A stretch of DNA of 64,000 nt from Cephalotus follicularis (taxonomy: Eukaryota > Streptophyta > Magnoliopsida > Oxalidales > Cephalotaceae). The translations under genes were made by a program, and so were the position numbers. A model generated the notes under the pieces. It was not told where the DNA came from. It made no database searches and was given only the letters and a program-made list of their open reading frames with translations. Location: assembly GCA_001972305.1 (NCBI GenBank), contig BDDD01002030.1, positions 1 to 64,000 of the forward strand, in the 5' to 3' direction. Shown piece after piece: positions 1 to 11,400 of the stretch; the stretch's first letter is position 1; every line of letters begins with the position of its first letter.

Positions 1-1639
1 CTGTGTCAGTGGTGTAGCAAGCTTTGAAAACTCCTTGATGAATCTGCGGTAATAGCCAGCCAATCCCAAGAAACTACGCACCTCCGTAACGTTCCTCGGT
101 TGGGGCCAATCAACAATGCTCTCGATCTTCGAAGGATCCACTGACAATCCTTCACTCAACACTATGTGACCTAGGAATGTCACATGATCCAGCCAAAATT
201 CGCACTTGCTGAACTTGGCATACAACTGTTCCTTCCGTAATACCTGCAATACAATTTGCAAGTGCTGCATGTGTTCCTCAACGCTCTCTGAGTAGATCAA
301 GATGTCATCTAAGAATATCACAACAAACTGATCAAGATAAGGTTTGAACACTCTGTTCATCTGGCACATAAAGGCTGCAGGAGCTTTCGTCAAACCAAAC
401 GGCAATATCAGGAATTCGTAGTGCCCATATCTGGTTCAGAACGCAGTCTTCTCTACATCACCTTCTTGGATCCTCAACTGGTGATAGCCTGTTCTTAGGT
501 CAAGCTTTGAGAACACAGTCGAGCCCTGCAATTGATCGAACAATTCCTCAATGTGTGGCAGAGGATACTTGTTCTTTACGGTCACCTGATTCAGCAATCT
601 GTAGTCAATGCACAGACGCATTGACCCATCATTCTTCTTTACGAATAGAACTGGTGCTCCCCATGGTGACACACTCGGTCTGATGAAACCCTTGTCAAGA
701 TAGTCCTGCAGTTGAACTTTCAACTCCTTCAGTTCAGCAGGAGCCATTCGGTAAGGTGCTTTTGATATTGGAGCAGTCCCAGGCTGTAGTTCAATACTGA
801 ACTCAATATCTCTCTCCGGTGGCAGTGAAGTGAGATCATCTGGAAATACATCAGGAAAATCACATACAACTAGAACTTGCTCTATACTAGGCGTACCTTT
901 CGTATGATCAGTCACATACGCCAAATAGCCTTCACACCCTTGCTTAAGATACTTCTGTGCTCGGGTATATGAGATAATCAGAGCAGTGACATTCTTCTCT
1001 CCGATAAAGTTGCACTCTGTCCCATCTTGCAAGTAGAACGTCATCACCTTGTTGTAGCAATCAACACAAGCATGATGGGTATATAACCAGTCCATCCCCA
1101 AGATTACGTCAAACTCCCGGATGGATAACACAATCAGGTCAGCGGACAATTCAATTCCGGCTATCACGATTTCACAATCGTTCATAACAGTGTCAGATAA
1201 GAGACAAGTACCCGCAGGAGTACTCACCTCTAACACATATGGCAGTCTAGAAGTAACACCATGCAATTTGTGAGCAAAACTAGATGCAATAAAAGAATGT
1301 GTTGCACCAGGGTCAATCAACACATGTGCTAATATGCCAGATATATAAATGGTACCTCCCACAACGGTAGTAGATTCTGGCACATCATCTTTAGATAAGG
1401 TGTAGACCCTACCTTTCATGATCCCCTTTCCGGTGTCCTTCCGCTGTTGAGTTGCCGCAACACTACCACTCGCACCAGCACTCCCCTGTTTGCCGCGTGC
1501 ATAATCCCTCATCATCGGGCATTTATTTAGTACATGATCTTGAGAACCACATCTCAAACATTTCCCCAATTTCTTCCAGTAATCGGTCTCGTCATGGTTC
1601 TGACGACCGCAAAAGGTACATCCACTAGCATTCTGCTGA
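1..1639 (-). pseudogene. T1 zinc knuckle, protease and RT part of a Ty3/gypsy pol
   Basis: On the minus strand this is the C-terminal gag zinc-knuckle region followed by pepsin-like protease and reverse transcriptase of a chromovirus; the rest of pol lies left of the window. Two knuckles are visible: CTFC..H with a final Tyr in place of Cys (about 1590-1630), and CLRC..H..C (about 1520-1560). The protease has the [11 protein letters not shown] active site near 1300, and DVILGMDWL follows near 1090. RT begins at [13 protein letters not shown], includes [12 protein letters not shown], and keeps the FLDD catalytic box near 300-315. A TGA stop at 436-438 breaks the frame between KTAF and TRYG. 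The lineage is close to T2, and Tekay-like is my inference from the gag and RT style. Confidence 0.9.
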
Positions 1640-2546
1640 CTGTTACGGCCAGGTGTCCTTGATCGGTTGCGTCGAGACCCACCTTGCCCTCTGTTATCAG
1701 ACTTGTTTGATCTAGCAGGATTATTGCTTCCCTGCCCTTGCGACTGTACGGCCCTCGACTGAGTAGCTCGGACCGTTCTGTCCTTCTCTCATTAGCATCT
1801 TCCTCAAGAATCATTGCCCTTTCAGCAAATTCAACAAAAGATGTAAGCTGCAACGCCAACAGTCTGGATCTGATATCAGGTCGAAGGCCTTTTAGGAACC
1901 TCCGGATCATCCGTGACTCTCCCTCCACAAGATACGATGTGTGTCTGGCCAGCTCTGTAAATCTGGTCTGGTACTGAGCTACCGTCATGTCTCCTTGACG
2001 TAGCTCCATCAGCTCTGTCTCCCATCTGTCACGCTCTATCTGCGGTACATAAGCATTCAGAAACTCGGACTGAAATCTGTCCCAAGTTCTGTTGAGTCCA
2101 CGGGATTCCCATTTAGCTTCTGTTCTCTCCCACCAGTACGTCGCTTCTCCCCATAGGTGGTACACAGCAAAACTGAGCTTCTGCTCATCAGTACAGTCTA
2201 GAGCAGTAAAGATCTTCTCCAGATCTCTAATCCATCTCTCAGCAGCAGTGGCATTCAGCTCGCCATTAAAGGTCGGAGGATTCTGTCGCATGAACCGCTC
2301 CAGATCCCGGCCAAACCCACTTGCATGACAAGCATCCGGTGCTGGTTGATATGCCCGGTTAGCCTCATACATCTGTCAGATCTGCTCCATATTTGCTGAA
2401 TTAGAATACATTTGCTGTCGGAAAAGATCAGCTAAGTTATCAAAATTACTTCTGTCATCATGGACAGGAGGAACATTTTAGGGTATTGGCGAAGCATTGA
2501 ATTCGTCGGCTCTACGCCTTCCTCGTCGTCCTCTTCTTGGATCCAT
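1640..2546 (-). pseudogene. T1 gag (capsid) pseudogene
   Basis: This encodes the retrotransposon Gag capsid domain, recognised by RFMRQNPPTFNGEL, the LWGEATYWW core, AYVPQIERDRWETELMELRQGDMTVA and RRFLKGLRPDIRS. The start is the ATG at 2546, giving MDPRRGRRGRRR, the basic N-terminus shared with T2 and T4. In-frame stops lie near 2478 (TAA) and 2376 (TGA). A frameshift near 1750 moves the reading frame before the Ser/Arg/Asn-rich linker and the zinc knuckles. It lies 88 bp inside the primer-binding site, as expected for a gag leader. The gene is dead but its identity is clear. Confidence 0.88.
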
Positions 2547-2634
2547 TTAGTTTCCTATATGAAATGACAAAAATCATTAGGAAACACTTCATTAATTTCC
2601 GAGAAACTTATCCCAGCTAGCATATATGGAATAT

Positions 2635-2646
2635 GCTCTGATACCA
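2635..2646 (-). other. T1 primer-binding site (tRNA-iMet)
   Basis: The minus strand reads TGGTATCAGAGC, complementary to the 3' end of plant initiator tRNA-Met. It lies 3 bp inside the LTR end GGGTGTGACA, which fixes the 5' LTR boundary at 2650. Confidence 0.9.
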
Positions 2647-2649
2647 TGC

Positions 2650-5250
2650 TGTCACACCCCGTTATTCAATACATTCCTTGACCAGCATATAAAGTGATAT
2701 CAGTATTAAACATACATTCCAGCATTTCATTTAACAGTTCAAAAACAGTATGTGGAAGCAGTCAATAAGCCAGAATATATAAAAAAATACAAGTCTTCGC
2801 ACGCATCCCATACTATGTGCGGTTTCAAGTCAAATTTATCCTTATCATAAGGAATACAGCAGTAAAACGAGGCATGATTCGTTCGTTCATTCAGTACAAG
2901 ACAACAGTAAAATAACAACCTTAAAACGATAATAGAAGCTTCCAAAGCTTCAGCAGCAAGCTCCGGACGTCCTTTCTCAATCTGTAATGGTAGGGGTTAG
3001 CCGTTGTCCTCACTTGGCTAAGCAGGAAGATAGTGTATGCAGGAGAATATATGAATGCAATTATGTATGACAGTTTATATCAAAATATCATTTCAGGGTG
3101 CCAATAGATAAGCAATCATGCCAATTGGCCATAAACAGTACATATGCAGAGATACCTCACAAGGGTACAATCAATTCAGTCGTTCAATGGTTTGGGTGTC
3201 ACATGTCGCTAACTCCTAGCCCCCAACTGTGCACCACCTAACTATCACCCTACACTCCGAGAATGATAGAAAAGGTATCAGTTACTACCGGAGTTGGCGG
3301 GTAGTTTAACAGTAGTTCTGCAATTGCAGACAGTAGGTGATACTATGGCCAACTCCTAGCACCCAGAAACACATCCATAGCCAGTGATAACCTCCTTCAC
3401 CGAACTACGGCAGTAAGCATAGACAATCAATTCAATCAGTACAATCAGTAGTAATACTACATATATAAGTCATATGCAATATTGAATGTTTTCTTTAGAA
3501 ACATATAACAGTTCAGTAATCGTGCATCTCATGTGAGGAAACGATATCAGTACAGTAGTGGTTTCCGATTCGGAAACAAAACAGTCGGTACCTCTCATGT
3601 GCAGGAAAACAGTAGTTCATTTAACAATAAACGTTCTTTTGAAAATGATAATAAATATCATAAATCGTGCATGTAGCACACAGTTGATTCAATATTTAGA
3701 ATCTGAAACAGTAGGTGAAAACAGTATTTCACAAATCAATATTTGGTAAATCAGTAGTGATAATTCGGTGTTCCTTTGAAATGATAGTGAATTATCACGA
3801 TTTTGGATCAAGTCCCATAATGGTTTTAAAACTTGAAATATCAGTAGTAGTGGTGTCAGTAGCACCAAACAGTATGTATATACTACATAAGTAATATATG
3901 CAGTAACATCAACTAAAACAGTAGTTTTAGTAAATCATTGCATTCACTTGAAATGGTGTTTAAGCCATAATTTGTGCATATAGCACGAAATTCATTCGAT
4001 CAGTGAAATTTCAGTAGTAATGATGTTATCTAACATCAAATAGTATGTGCATTATGTTGGTAACATGTACAAATCATCCACAATGCAAAACAGTAGCAAT
4101 TCAGTGATTATTATGCAGTTCCAGCCCAGAACAGTCGACTGCCTCAAGAACCAGTCGGCTGTTGGGGTTGAGTAGTCGACTGCATTATATGCCAGTCGAC
4201 TGGTTTTGCCCAGAATTGTAGCAGAACAGTTTTGTATGATGCAATTCCAATGCCAAATCAGTCCAATACAATGAGAAAATTAACATACAAGTCATGCATG
4301 ATCATATCTTCAAAAACATAACACTACCCCTACCTCAATTTTTGCTATCCCAAGATCAATTGAATGATCTTTCACTTTAAAGCTTCCAAAGTCTCTTTCC
4401 AAGCTTTCCCAATCAATTCCTTTAATCTCAGTAGGTTCAATCTATGCATGGTATAGGTGCATGCATCAGTAACAGTAGGTTCAGTAGACACTTATGACCA
4501 TTACATTCAATAGCTTAAGTCATTTGTTCATGAAGCTTTACATTAACTCTCTTTTGCCCCTTCTTATGCATTCATCAACCATCTCCATTCATTTTCTCTT
4601 AGAGACCAGTAGGTGTATATGCCTATTCATAGTAACTCAGTAGTTATTCTGGTATCAATAACAGCCTACTATCCAGTTTAGAGATTGCATAAACATTGCT
4701 TGAACTAATGTGCCATATTGCATATCACTTCCATAATTCCTAGATGATGTTTAATCAATCATGGTTAACAGGAGATTAAACCTTCATCTAGATACATTGC
4801 TGTTGATTACAACATCACATTAACAGGTTCGGATTTGCACTTACTAGGAGATGTTCAAGCTTTCAAGCTCCTACTTTGAGCTTCAAACTCCAATCCTTCC
4901 AATGCAAGTTCCTAAGTAATCCTTCAGCAATTCCTCCTTCTTTTAGTGTTTAACAACACTCACAAGCAGAGCTTAGAAGTTGATATAAAGGCTCTGGGAT
5001 TTGGATTTCACCAGAGATCATTTGCTCCAACATTTCTCACACTTTCCCTTCACTCACATGCATGTTTTTTCATTTACTTTCTTCTTGATTCTTGCAAGTT
5101 TCAAGGTCTGCAATCTTTGCAGAGATGCAGAGGCCATGCAAGGCATCACTTTGCATGTTATGGCCACTTAGGACACTTGTCCCATTAATTGCCACGCCTA
5201 AGTTCAGCTTGACACCTGCACAGACACATGTTCTGTCGAATTTACAGTCG
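2650..5250 (-). repeat. T1 5' LTR (right end truncated or interrupted)
   Basis: The LTR 3' terminus is TGTCACACCCCG on the plus strand at 2650, abutting the primer site. The body resembles the T2 LTR in reverse (the block around 3190-3400 with 'aactcctagc' and 'gcaattgcagac' matches 9190-9350). It carries GTCGAC-type motifs at 4131-4203 and one at 5246. I find no clean TGTAAC 5' terminus. The minus-strand character fades near 5250, where L1 begins. Small ORFs here are chance. The right boundary is uncertain by about 100 bp or more. Confidence 0.65.
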
Positions 5251-8056
5251 ACTGGATTCATGGATTTAGGTATTTGTCTGTTTTATATTGGGTTTATGTT
5301 TTTGGGCTGACTGATACCAGCCTTAATTTTCGGATTGTTGGTATGGATATTTTGTTTGGTATATTTAGTCATATTATTATTATTATTACAAAACCATTTT
5401 TATCAAATACATAATTATCTTCTTAAATTGATTTTATTAAATTGTATTTTTCAAAAATTGTTTTTAAAACAAAATCCTTTATCTTTATTTCTTTCCTTCT
5501 TCTTACCAAACTCTCTCTCCCGTATCCCACTCTTTCCAATCTCCCTCTCCCTGACAACTCTAATTCTTTCCTTCTTCTCACCCTAAAAATCTGCCCTTTT
5601 TCCTTATCTAACAGATTGGTTTTTCCTTTTCTTTCTATCCTTTCCCGTTTGGTCTCTTTTGCTATATATGTATGTCAAAGCCATTGTGTCAGCCACCTCT
5701 CTTTGCTTGTGGTTGCTGCCGAACCTGCCATTGGAGAGTCATTGTGTTTTTGGTGTTCTTGCTTCTTCAATTAGGTTAGTTTCTTCATGGTTTCAATGTA
5801 GGAATCATTTTTGCAATGTTTGGTATATTTGACAGGCTTTGAATTCTTGATATCTTCCTCTCGTTTTCCTTTTTAATCAGCCACTGTGTCCTCCGAATTG
5901 GTGTTTCTACAACTGTTTTTGACATCCATCGGGTTAGTTTCCTATGTTGTTATGTCTTGGTGATTGGTCTTGGATTGTTGCCATCGGATTCTTATGTTAT
6001 AGGCTGCTAGATTTCCTTTAATTCAGTTTGGTTCCTATGTTCTATCAATTGTTTCTGAGTTGGTTAGCAAGCCTATTTTCATCTCATATGGGTTATGTAA
6101 TCTGGTTTTATAAATTGGACTATGGCAATTATGTAGAAAATTGATTAGGAAGAGATGTGCATGGTATAAAGTCCCCATCACCTTAAATAATTTTCTGTCA
6201 ACATGTCTCTGTCGAATTCTGTGTTGTAACATTGTTTTACATGCCATATAAAGTTGTTTTTAATGTTGGTAATCTTTTGGTGTCGAAAAATCCGAGTCTT
6301 GGCTGCTAAGTTGCACAAAATTGCACTGAATTGCTGTTCTGTCACCCAGAACAGTCGACTGCCCATATGAACAGTCGACTGTTTAGTTTGAGTAGTCGAC
6401 TGTCTTATGCAAACAGTCGACTATCTTGTGTTGAGTAGTCGGCTGGACCCCTAATTCATTCGACTGCTTGCATGTCCAGGTTGAGTAGTCGATTGGCCCT
6501 GTTGTGTAGTCGACTGCCACCCCTTGATTAGTCGACTAGATTCTTGAAACAGTCGGCTGGTTTGTCCTGTAAACTTATGTTTTCATCCGTTTATTCTTCC
6601 GATGATTCGGGTCTGTTGTAAACATCATTATGATTCTGTTTTATTCTCAAAATAAATTTTAGACCCTTATTTGAACATTGTTATGTTGAATACATTATTG
6701 TGCTACGTGTAGCAAATTAAGTTACCGGATATTCGTAAGTTAGTCTGTGATCGCACAAGGTACGGATTTTCGTTCCTTGATAAACTCTTACTGATTCAGT
6801 TTTGTTTTGAGAATAAAATATAGATTCTTTGTTTTAGTTATCTTTCGGTTTATCTGAATTGAATCTGTTTTGTTTTAATAAGATGAACGGATATTCTATC
6901 TTTTGGACATCTGGTTATTTGAAATAAATTCAGTTTTATGATTATGCCCCTTTTAGATTATGAACTCCGTTATATTTGGATTTTGAAATAAAGTCAGTTG
7001 ATATTTTATTGAATATATTTCCTGGCTTAATTAACTCCGCTATGTTATGTTTACGATATGTTATACAAATGCCTCTTTATTGTGAAAATTAAAGAGTTGC
7101 CTTTCTGATTGTGAAAGTATATGTGAAACTATATCGTTTGAGAATGATTTATGATTATGTTTTGGGAAAACCTTTCTACGTATTTTAAATTGATTTGATG
7201 AAATCAAGTTTTTTAAATGGTGAAATACTGAGATTTTATAACCACCTATAGGGGTACCATAGGCACGCTGTGAGCCTGACACGGGGGCATGACACTTTCC
7301 GTAACGGTGTGATTTGTTTACGGCGTCTCTCTGGGATATCCTTGGATAGGATTTGTGATAGGGTCGTATGGATCGATCCTAGTTATATGTTTTTGGGATA
7401 TGTTTTGGGATATGGGAATTGTATGTGTAGTGTCGTACACTGCAATTCCATTTGGCAATGTGGGTGTCGCGAACCCTTTGCTATTATGTGATTCTGATAT
7501 GTTATGGGTTTTGGTGCTCAGTTATGGAACCTATGTTTTGGAAACGTATACTTTGTGGTTTCAAAGTTATGAACTTGGTTTATATGTTTTGCCGTGTGCA
7601 TTTACAAAGTATGTTTTAAACTATTTTATTGCTTAAGATTTCTGTTTTATAGTTCTTTTGAAATCTTTCTGCTTTAAAATATCGTTTACTGTTCTATATT
7701 CTATATTCGTACTGAGGTTTGCTCAGCCGCGTTTTTGTTTCCATGCGGCAGGTTATCAGGAGCAAAGGGACAATGTGTGATGAGAGTGACTTCCATATGT
7801 CTGAGGATCATCTAGGAGCTGATCCCTCTGTGTTTATGTGGTCGTAGTGGGACCCGTTTAATAAACAATATGTTAATTTTATTTTGTGACTTTTGAGATT
7901 ATGAATAAGTTTTAGTTTATGATCAGTTTCAGAATGTTTTGGATATACTTTAAACCATCACGTTCTTAATAAAGTTGAACTTTTCTAGTATCATATGTTA
8001 TGTTAAGTTTCTGTAATAGGCACCTGTGGCGACTCCCACAGCTTGGGGGTGTTACA
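5251..8056 (+). repeat. L1: plus-strand gypsy-type LTR, solo or truncated
   Basis: The right end is clear: GGGGGTGTTACA at 8056. A TATA-like GCTATATATG lies near 5661. The 3' part has the usual gypsy LTR layout (a 'tactgaggtttgctcag' block at 7711, then 'gtgggacccg' and 'aataaagttg'). A dense GTCGAC-motif array lies at 6351-6560. No primer site or coding region follows, so it is a solo LTR or a fragment. The left end is not found. A possible alternative start at 5086 is preceded by CTTCT, which equals the 5 bp after 8056 and could be a target duplication. Confidence 0.5.
6351..6560. repeat. GTCGACTG motif array in L1
   Basis: About ten copies of AGTCGACTG or variants over 210 bp, often preceded by TTGAGT or TTGTGT. 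Confidence 0.85.
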
Positions 8057-9181
8057 CTTCTAAATCCATTCAACAAGCAATTGAAACTTATCCACACATA
8101 TTCAGACCCCAGAATATTACCAGTAATTATATCATGGTCTAAAACACATCTCACTTCATGCATTATTCTCCGTTTTCATTGTAATTCAAATGAAACCCAA
8201 ACATGGTATTGCATGAAAACCAAACCAAAACTCCATCCAAAACTCAATGTGCATGTTAGGTTTTTTATTAACATTAACCACAACATTAACACAGAGATCC
8301 ACAGCAAAACAACTACACCATTCATTTATAACATCATTACTCTTAAACTCAAAATGCATGCATAGAATTCTCTAATATTTCCCCTACCTTTGATTTCAAG
8401 TTAGAAATCAAAAGTCCACCTCTTTGTGTCTCCTTCCCAGTGTCTTTGAGCCTCCCAGTAGCTCCAACTCCAATTCCAGTAGCTCCAAGAACAGTCCACT
8501 AGTTCCAATCCGAGCTCCAAGCTCAACAATGGAGAATCCTCTCAATTTCTCACTATTTCCTCTCTCAATTTCTCTGGTTCTTTGCTCTTCCAGTGTCTGG
8601 ATGAGAGGGGTGAGGAGAGGCATTTTATGCAGAGACTTTTCTCTTCCCTTCTCCCCTACCTCCCTCACATGGCACTAAATGCCACCCTCCCTTCTAACAC
8701 TTGCATGCACACACACATGTCATTCCACCCCTTCCCCTCATTTTCTGCAGGTTCTAGCAGTCATGTGCATGGCATACACGTTTCATCTATCATCAGATGG
8801 CGCCTGCAAGATGCTTTTATCAGTGGCTGCATGTGATCTCATCACATGCAAGTAAAATAGAGCACGATCTAGTCGGCTGCCTTTCCCTGGTAGTCAGCTG
8901 TTCACCTGGCAGTCTGTTGCCAAGTGTCACGACAGTTGGCCAGTCGACTGGTTAATCCCACTAGTCGACTGCTTCCACACGCAGTCAGCCAGTCGGCTGG
9001 TCTGTTGTGCCAGTCGACTCCCTCCCGTATAGTTACCAAGTAATCACACTTCTAAGTATATACTCGACTTAATATCAACATCAACATCATCAAATTCGGA
9101 AAAACCATCATTTTATTAATTCCACAAATAAAGCACATTTACATTGTGAAATTACAATACATGAAATTTTCGGACGTTACA
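8057..9181 (-). repeat. L2: 5' portion of a minus-strand gypsy LTR
   Basis: The right end 'cggacgttaca' at 9181 gives a minus-strand LTR start TGTAACGTCCG, like the T4 LTR start TGTAACGCCCG. GTCGAC and GTCGGC motifs sit at 8870-9020. It also has the 'cccctacct' block (8387) that occurs at the same relative place in T1 (4325) and T4 (63256). Because this block is also in the T1 LTR, L2 is more likely part of a different LTR copy than the missing end of T1's LTR. It cuts the T2 5' LTR at 9182. Confidence 0.6.
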
Positions 9182-9870
9182 GCCTATGTGTCAGGAGTTG
9201 GCTAGAGCTTATACACACAACTGATCTGCATTGCAGACCGTGACTATGCCCGCTAAATACCATCAATACTGTTACCTTTTCTATCATCATCGGAGTGCAT
9301 GGTGGTAGTTAGGTGGTGCGCAGTTTGTGCTAGGAGTTAGCAACATGTGACACGCACTACTAGTCTTCGGACACCCACTGGACTAATTGATTGTACCTTT
9401 TGTGGTATTCTTGATGCCTGATTGACTGTAGCCACTTGGCATGATTGTTTATATATATTGACCTATATATATACTGTTTTCAAAATTATAAACTGTCATG
9501 CATGATTGCATTCATATATTCATCTTCATGCATATTTTCTACTTAGCCGAGTGAGGACAAAGGCTAATACCTACAATTTCATATTGAAGAAAAGAGTTGC
9601 ACGAGCTGCTAAAGCTGTACCTTGGAGAGCTTCTATTTAAGGTTGTTATTCAAAAATGTAATAAGTCATACTCCGTTATGTTATATTTACATTTTCGATA
9701 TGTAAAATATAACTTGTATTGTACTTGGTAAGCATGTAGTATGGGCTGCATGCGAATACTTTTAAATAATCCAGTATATTGAATGCTTCCGCAAATGTTA
9801 AGAAATTATTAATTGGTAAATACTGGACTAAATGTATAACCATGTGTTTAATTGAAAACGGGGTATGACA
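9182..9870 (+). repeat. T2 5' LTR, 3' part only
   Basis: This matches the last 690 bp or so of the complete T2 3' LTR (31323-32013) with few differences, for example 'caggagttggctagagc', 'catggtggtagtta' and 'tgtatgggct'-type blocks. It ends GGTATGACA at 9870, followed by the primer site. The first 1.7 kb or so of this LTR is missing and replaced by L2. Confidence 0.9.
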
Positions 9871-9874
9871 AACA

Positions 9875-9886
9875 TGGTATCAGAGC
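9875..9886 (+). other. T2 primer-binding site (tRNA-iMet)
   Basis: TGGTATCAGAGC lies 4 bp after the LTR end, complementary to the 3' end of initiator tRNA-Met. Confidence 0.92.
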
Positions 9887-9982
9887 TTATATTAAATTAT
9901 AAGCTATCGTTGGGATACTATCCTCGGCAACTAAGTGAATTGTTTCCTTGTGATTAACATCACTTTCCTTATAAGAGACATT

Positions 9983-11152
9983 ATGGATCACCGAAGAGGT
10001 AGACGGGGAAGGCATAGAGTGAAAGAAGGAGTCAATGCCCCGCAAGTGAATGAAGGAGGAAATGTCCCGAAATGAATGAAGGAGGAAATACCCCACCAGT
10101 GCACGATGAGAGAAGTACTTTCGATCGCATGGATGATCTTTTACAACAATAGATACAAGCCAACACGGCGAACATGGCGGAGTTGAGACACATGTATGAA
10201 GTTAACCAAGCATACTAGCGAGCTCCTGAAGTTTATCATGCTGGTGGGTTTGGCAGAGATTTGGAGAGGTTCATGAGGCAGAATCCTCCGATGTTCAAGG
10301 GCGAGCTTGATGCCACTGTAGCAGAGCACTGGATGAAAGATATGGAGAAGATATTTGCTGCACTTGAGTATACGTATGAGCAAAAGTTGAATTATTCAGT
10401 GTACTGCTTATTGGGAGAGGCTACCCATTGGTGGGAGATGATCGAAGCGAAGTGGGAATCTCTTGATCTTGACAGGACTTGGGACAAATTCCAGTCCGAG
10501 TTCTCAGATGCTTATGTGCCACAGATGGAGCATGAAAGAGGGGAGACTGAACTGCTAGAGTTACATCAAGGAGATATGACGATAGCTCAATATCAGACTA
10601 GATTCATTGAACTGGCAAGACACACGCCCTATCTAGTGGAGGGTGAATCAAAGAAGATAAGAAGATATTTGAAAGGTCTGAGGCCTGATATGAGATCTAA
10701 GCTGGTGGTGCTACATGATGACTTCTTTTGTTGATGTTACTGAGAAAGAAAAAATTCTGGAGGCTGACGCTAATGAACAGAGGATGGAGAGGTCTCGTGG
10801 TTCTCAATCGAGACCTGCTTATTCACAACGGCAGGGAAGTAATAATCACGTTGGGTCATCGAAGTCGAGTAATAAGGGACAAGGAGGTTCTCGACGAAAT
10901 ACTTCTCGTTCAAGGACTTCTAACCGAAGTAACCAACAAAGTTCTGGAGGGTGTAGTTTCTATGGTCGCTCGAACCACGATGAGAGTGATTGCTAGAAGA
11001 AGATGGGGAAATGTTTGAGATGTGGCTCTCATAAGCATCAGTTAAAAGATTTTCCAATTGTGAGAGACGAAATGCGCATTTAGCAAGGAAGTGTTGGAGC
11101 TAGTGGAAGTGGTGCAGCTGGTCAACCGCGAAGAGATGCTGGAGAGGGAATT
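9983..11152 (+). pseudogene. T2 gag pseudogene
   Basis: The product is a chromovirus Gag: a basic N-terminus (MDHRRGRRGRHR) from the ATG at 9983, then capsid (MERFMRQNPPMFKGEL, LLGEATHWW, YVPQMEHERGE, YLKGLRPDMRS) at 10261-10730, then a Ser/Arg/Asn-rich linker and two zinc knuckles at 10940-11060. The knuckles are degenerate: the first is CSFY..H..C with Cys to Tyr, the second CLRC..H..F with Cys to Phe. There are frameshifts between the N-terminus and capsid and again near 10715-10730, and stops near 10072, 10996 and 11082. Close kin of T1 gag. Confidence 0.88.
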
Positions 11153-11400
11153 GTGAAAGGTAGAGTTTATACTTTATCTAGAGAAGACTTTCCTGAATTT
11201 ACTTCTGTTGTGGGAGGTACCATCTTCGTATTTGGTATATTGGCTCGTGTATTGATTGACCCTGGAGCCACACATTCATTCATTGTATCACGTTTTCTGT
11301 GCGACTTGCATTGTGTTACTGCTTGTTTGCCATATGTTCTGGAGGTGAACACTCCAACTAGTGATTGCTTACTAACTGATATTGTAGTGGACAACTGTCA
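11153..11400 (+). pseudogene. T2 protease, N-terminal half
   Basis: This is the pepsin-like retroviral protease start, with [14 protein letters not shown] and the active-site run [13 protein letters not shown]. It is in the same frame as the upstream linker. The reading frame is cut by L3 after ...VVDNC. The coding sequence resumes at 13783 with [17 protein letters not shown], which is what the homologous T1 protein has next. Confidence 0.88.

Noticed and set aside
2635..2646. tRNA gene fragment
   Set aside because: The 12-bp tRNA-Met match is the primer-binding site next to an LTR, not a tRNA gene.
5442..5774. Small hydrophobic ORFs in L1 as host genes
   Set aside because: Low-complexity pyrimidine-rich LTR sequence near a TATA-like site; no recognisable domain.
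7270..7636. Overlapping plus-strand ORFs in L1
   Set aside because: They lie in LTR sequence just upstream of its conserved 3' block and have no recognisable domain.
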